NCBI RefSeq assembly: GCF_003268675.1
Contig: NZ_CP029378.1
Span: 2,232,001 to 2,296,000, forward strand
Source: Streptomyces bacillaris
GTDB lineage: Bacteria; Actinomycetota; Actinomycetes; Streptomycetales; Streptomycetaceae
Direction of reading: 5' to 3'
Length of the DNA: 64,000 nucleotides
Shown here: one piece after another, positions 61,161-64,000 of the stretch
Position numbering within the stretch: position 1 is the stretch's first letter
Layout: every line of letters starts with the position of its first letter
Program-made: the position numbers and the translations under genes
Notes under the pieces: generated by a model
The model's input: the letters and a program-made list of their open reading frames with translations, nothing else
Told to the model about the DNA's origin: nothing
Database searches by the model: none

Positions 61161-61733
61161 ATGGTCAATCTGACGCGCATCTACACCCGGACCGGCGACC
61201 AGGGCACGACGGCCCTCGGCGACATGAGCCGTACCGCCAAGACCGATCTGCGGATCGCGGCGTACGCGGACGCCAACGAGGCCAACGCGGTGATCGGGAC
61301 CGCCATCGCGCTGGGGCAGCTCTCCGAGGACGTGGTGAAGGTCCTCGTACGGGTCCAGAACGACCTCTTCGACGTGGGCGCCGATCTGTCCACCCCGGCG
61401 GTCGAGGACCCCAAGTACCCGCCGCTGCGGGTGGAGCAGAGTTACGTGGACAAGCTGGAGGCGGACTGCGACCGCTTCCTGGAGGAGCTGGAGAAGCTGC
61501 GCAGCTTCATCCTTCCCGGGGGTACGCCGGGGGCCGCCCTGCTCCACCAGGCGTGCACGGTGGTCCGGCGCGCCGAGCGGTCGACCTGGGCGGCGCTGGA
61601 GGTGCACGGGGAGTCGATGAACGCGCTGACCGCCACGTACCTGAACCGCCTCTCCGACCTCCTGTTCATCCTGGCGCGGAGTGCGAACAAGGAGGTCGGG
61701 GACGTGCTGTGGGTGCCGGGCGGTGAGCGTTAG
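61161..61733 (+). CDS. PduO-type cob(I)alamin adenosyltransferase
   Basis: 190 residues. Transfers adenosyl from ATP to cob(I)alamin, making the coenzyme needed by IcmA and methylmalonyl-CoA mutase. Motifs: N-terminal ATP loop YTRTGDQGTTALGD, AYADANEANAVIG, then FILPGGTPGAALLHQACTVVRRAER and LNRLSDLLFILAR. This is the PduO fold, not the CobA or EutT one. TACGCT at 61149-61154 lies 6 bases before ATG, so it is leaderless. It stands alone. Confidence 0.94.
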   Translation: MVNLTRIYTRTGDQGTTALGDMSRTAKTDLRIAAYADANEANAVIGTAIALGQLSEDVVKVLVRVQNDLFDVGADLSTPAVEDPKYPPLRVEQSYVDKLEADCDRFLEELEKLRSFILPGGTPGAALLHQACTVVRRAERSTWAALEVHGESMNALTATYLNRLSDLLFILARSANKEVGDVLWVPGGER

Positions 61734-61754
61734 GGCGCGGTCCGGAGCCGGGCG

Positions 61755-62330
61755 CTAGAGCCGGTCGGCCGGCTCGCGTTCCACCGCGTCCGCGTCCTCG
61801 GGGGCCTGCTTCGGGAAGAGCGTGTAGCCGCCGGCGATGATCAGGTTGATGCCGATCACCAGGCCCATCTTCTGCTGCCAGCTCTGGAGCGTGCTGATGT
61901 CGCCGCCGGGGCCGACGTACCAGATCGCCGCCTGGAGGAGCCCCAGCGCGACCGCCGCGGCGAGGATCCAGCGGGCGGCCGTACGCCACTCGTGGACGGC
62001 GCGGGCGCGGCCGTACTTCGGCGGCTTCACCGGCGGCGGACCGCCGAACCAGCGGTGGGCGACCCAGGCGTCCACCTTCTTGATGGTGTGGTGGCCGAGG
62101 CCGACCGTGAAGCCGATGTAGACGGCGGCCAGTCCGTGCTTCCAGTCGGGCTCGGCACCGCTCTTCAGGTCGATCGCCGTCACCACCAGCAGCACGACCT
62201 CCAGCAGCGGCTCGCAGAGCAGTACGGCGGCTCCGAGCTTCGGCTTCCTCGCGACGTACCGCAGGGCGAGCCCGGCGGCCAGCAGGACCCAGAACGCGAC
62301 TTCGCAGGCCACGACCAGTAGGGCGATCAC
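61755..62330 (-). CDS. Conserved integral membrane protein
   Basis: 191 residues from the GTG at 62330, which has GGAGG about 9 bases upstream; the longer frame to 62432 lacks support. Helices: VIALLVVACEVAFWVLLAAGLAL, LGAAVLLCEPLLEVVLLVVTAI, a region around GLAAVYIGFTVGLGHHTIKKV, WILAAAVALGLLQAAIWYV and MGLVIGINLIIAGGYTLF. The loop AWVAHRWFGGPPPVKPPKYG is conserved in style. Function unknown. Divergent from the two-component kinase. Confidence 0.75.
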   Translation of the reverse strand: MIALLVVACEVAFWVLLAAGLALRYVARKPKLGAAVLLCEPLLEVVLLVVTAIDLKSGAEPDWKHGLAAVYIGFTVGLGHHTIKKVDAWVAHRWFGGPPPVKPPKYGRARAVHEWRTAARWILAAAVALGLLQAAIWYVGPGGDISTLQSWQQKMGLVIGINLIIAGGYTLFPKQAPEDADAVEREPADRL

Positions 62331-62476
62331 AGCGTCTCTCCTCCCGTTTCCCTCAAGCCTCCCGTCCGCCGGGCGGGGATACGTCGTCGGCAGTGACGAA
62401 ACGGGACTGCATCCTTCGATGTACCGCGGCACCGCCGCGCTTCGTCCCGGGAAGGGGGGTCCGGGGGCGGTCCGGC

Positions 62477-63700
62477 GTGTTGGATGGAGGGGTGTCCACC
62501 TCCCTCCGCCCCGACCGCGACGCCGTGGCCCTCGCCGTCTCCGGGCTGCTCGGGGGGCTGCTCCTGTGGCGCCTGGGCCTCCACACCCAGGGCGGCCGCC
62601 CCTTCTCGGCGCCCTGGATCACCCTCGTACCGGTGACCGCCATGGCCGCGGCCGAGCTGCTGCGCCGCAACGCCCCGCGCACGGCGCTGACGATCGGGGT
62701 GGTCGCGCTGGTCGCGGACCAGTTCACCCGGGGCAGCCTCGCCACCGTCCTGATGTTCACGGACGTCATGTACGCGGCCGCGCTGTACGGGACCCCGGCC
62801 GCCGCCCGCCGGCTCCCGGTGGCCACGCTCCTGGTCACCGTCGCGTCCACGATCGGGTTCCTGGCCTGGTTCCGCAGGCCCGAGGCGCTGCTGATCGGCC
62901 TGGTCATCGGGCTGGTCTCCTTCATCCCCGCCCTCACCGGGGTCAGCGTGCGCAGCCATCGCACCGCCGCCGACACCGCCCGGCTGGCCGCCGCCCAGAC
63001 CGCGCGGCTGGCCGAGATGGACCGGATCCAGGCGGTGGTCGCGGAGCGGGCCCGGATGGCCAGGGAACTGCACGACATGGTGGCCAACCACCTCTCGGCC
63101 GTGGCGATCCACTCCACGGCGGCCCTCTCCATCGACGACCCGGAGACCTCGCGGAGCGCCCTGAAGGTGATCCGGGAGAACAGTGTGGAGGGGCTCGCGG
63201 AGATGCGGCGGCTGATCGGGCTGCTGCGCGAGGGCGGGGAGGACGGCGAGGACGGGGCCCCGGCGGCGGCGCCGACGCTGGCGTCGCTGGACGCGCTGGT
63301 CGAGCAGGCGAACGTCAACGGGGCGGCGGGCGGGCTGGTCTGCGTACGGGAGGACACCCGGCCGCCGGAGGCCGGTGCGCTGCCCACGCCGGTCGAGCTG
63401 GCCGCGTACCGGATCGTGCAGGAGTCCCTCACCAACGCGCTCAAGCACGCGGCGCCGGGCCCGGTGACCGTGCGGCTCGCCCTCGCCGACGAGGTGCTGA
63501 CGGTCGAGGTGACCAGTGTGTCCGGCAGCCGGCCGGGGCCGACGGCGCCCGGTTCGGGGGCCGGTCTGGTCGGGATGCGGGAGCGGGTGGCACTGCTGGG
63601 CGGGACGTTCGCGGCGGGGGCCGAACCGGACGGCGAGGGGACGAAGTTGTGGCGGGTCCGGGCGGAACTGCCGGTACGGGAAAGGGAGTCGCGGGAATGA
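62477..63700 (+). CDS. NarL-type sensor histidine kinase
   Basis: 407 residues from the GTG at 62477; a GTG at 62492 is equally possible, as GGAGG at 62486-62490 is awkward for either. Four or five membrane helices occupy about 17-160 (ALAVSGLLGGLLLWRLGL, PWITLVPVTAMAAAELL, TLLVTVASTIGFLAWF, LLIGLVIGLVSFIPALTGV), with no large outer sensor. HisKA_3 motif RARMARELHDMVANHLSAVA carries the phosphoacceptor His, and a HATPase with IVQESLTNALKHA and AGLVGMRERVALLGG follows. Stop overlaps the regulator start (ATGA). Confidence 0.9.
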   Translation: MLDGGVSTSLRPDRDAVALAVSGLLGGLLLWRLGLHTQGGRPFSAPWITLVPVTAMAAAELLRRNAPRTALTIGVVALVADQFTRGSLATVLMFTDVMYAAALYGTPAAARRLPVATLLVTVASTIGFLAWFRRPEALLIGLVIGLVSFIPALTGVSVRSHRTAADTARLAAAQTARLAEMDRIQAVVAERARMARELHDMVANHLSAVAIHSTAALSIDDPETSRSALKVIRENSVEGLAEMRRLIGLLREGGEDGEDGAPAAAPTLASLDALVEQANVNGAAGGLVCVREDTRPPEAGALPTPVELAAYRIVQESLTNALKHAAPGPVTVRLALADEVLTVEVTSVSGSRPGPTAPGSGAGLVGMRERVALLGGTFAAGAEPDGEGTKLWRVRAELPVRERESRE

Positions 63701-64000
63701 CGATCCGGGTGCTGGTCGCGGAGGACCAGGCGGCGGTGCGGGCGGGGCTGGTGCTGATCCTCTCCAGCGCCCCGGACATCGAGGTCGTCGGGGAGGCGGG
63801 GGACGGCGAGGCGGCGGTACGGCTGGCGCGCGAACTCCGGCCGGATCTGGTCCTGATGGACGTGCAGATGCCCCGCCTGGACGGGGTGTCGGCGACCCGG
63901 CAGGTAGTGGCGGAGGAACTGGCGGACGTCCTGGTGCTGACCACGTTCGACCTGGACGAGTACGTCTTCGGGGCGCTGCGGGCGGGGGCGTCGGGCTTCC
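63697..64000 (+). CDS. NarL/LuxR-type response regulator (3' end outside window)
   Basis: Only the first 101 codons are present. Receiver domain: VLVAEDQAAVRAGLVLILSS, phosphoacceptor Asp in DLVLMDVQMPRLDGV (about 54), and Thr switch in VLVLTTFDLDEYVFGALRAGASGF. The DNA-binding part, expected to be a LuxR-type HTH, is cut by the window end. The ATG overlaps the kinase stop, confirming the pair. Confidence 0.9.
   Translation, partial: MTIRVLVAEDQAAVRAGLVLILSSAPDIEVVGEAGDGEAAVRLARELRPDLVLMDVQMPRLDGVSATRQVVAEELADVLVLTTFDLDEYVFGALRAGASGF

Noticed and set aside
1..64000. CRISPR arrays, tRNA, rRNA, phage or insertion sequences
   Set aside because: No regular spaced repeats, cloverleaf sequences, transposase or phage genes were recognised by eye.

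Overview
This window is chromosomal DNA of a high-GC actinomycete, almost certainly a Streptomyces. Third codon positions are nearly always G or C, many starts are GTG, and many start codons sit 6-9 bases after a TAnnnT box, as in leaderless transcripts. From memory, gene order follows the S. coelicolor core region from about SCO5443 down to SCO5377. No rRNA, tRNA, CRISPR array, insertion sequence or prophage was recognised.

Layout. 1-4.1 kb: glycogen/alpha-glucan genes (maltokinase, cut by the window edge, and branching enzyme glgB). 4.1-8.1 kb: a C4-dicarboxylate symporter divergent from a DcuS/CitA-type sensor kinase and its regulator. 8.2-15.2 kb: an XRE regulator, then central carbon genes pfkA, pta-ackA and pyk. 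15.2-18 kb: a three-gene envelope operon (DUF6230, DUF6114 and a Pro-rich exported protein). 18.5-22.2 kb: a thioredoxin-TPR protein, a TetR regulator with two likely operators, and a lipid-kinase-like membrane protein. 22.3-27.3 kb: isobutyryl-CoA mutase icmA behind a 24-bp palindrome, a DUF3817 protein, MarR, an MFS exporter and a divergent ArsR-type regulator. 27.5-32.7 kb: the glucan system cslA-glxA, with a GH6 lipoprotein and a small protein convergent to it. 32.9-36.6 kb: a DUF3817/MTH1187 pair, three tandem AIM24 proteins and a MarR regulator. 36.7-39.7 kb: an OmpR-type two-component system divergent from an Asp-rich double-PepSY protein. 39.7-41 kb: small accessory genes, including an Imm35-like protein. 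41.1-44 kb: meaB, a thiolase and methylmalonyl-CoA epimerase. 44.1-49.3 kb: the coiled-coil polarity proteins scy and filP. 49.3-53.5 kb: two paralogous ABC ATPase/permease pairs. 53.5-64 kb: a zinc-binding small protein, a luciferase-like oxidoreductase, an SCO5389-family protein divergent from nucS, a membrane NTPase with a Ser/Pro tail, a STAS protein, a 3-hydroxyacyl-CoA dehydrogenase, a PduO-type cobalamin adenosyltransferase, a membrane protein and a NarL-type two-component system cut by the window end.

Themes. Several genes serve short-chain acyl-CoA and B12 chemistry: icmA, meaB, mce, the thiolase, the dehydrogenase and the adenosyltransferase. Others serve polar growth and the cell surface: scy, filP and cslA/glxA/GH6. 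The parts that look least described are the PepSY two-component module with Asp tracts in both sensor and partner, the DUF6230/DUF6114 operon with its palindromes and intercistronic hairpin, the AIM24 triplet, and the STAND-like membrane NTPase whose Walker A lysine is arginine. I found no wholly unknown multi-gene machine. All functions are inferred from sequence motifs only.
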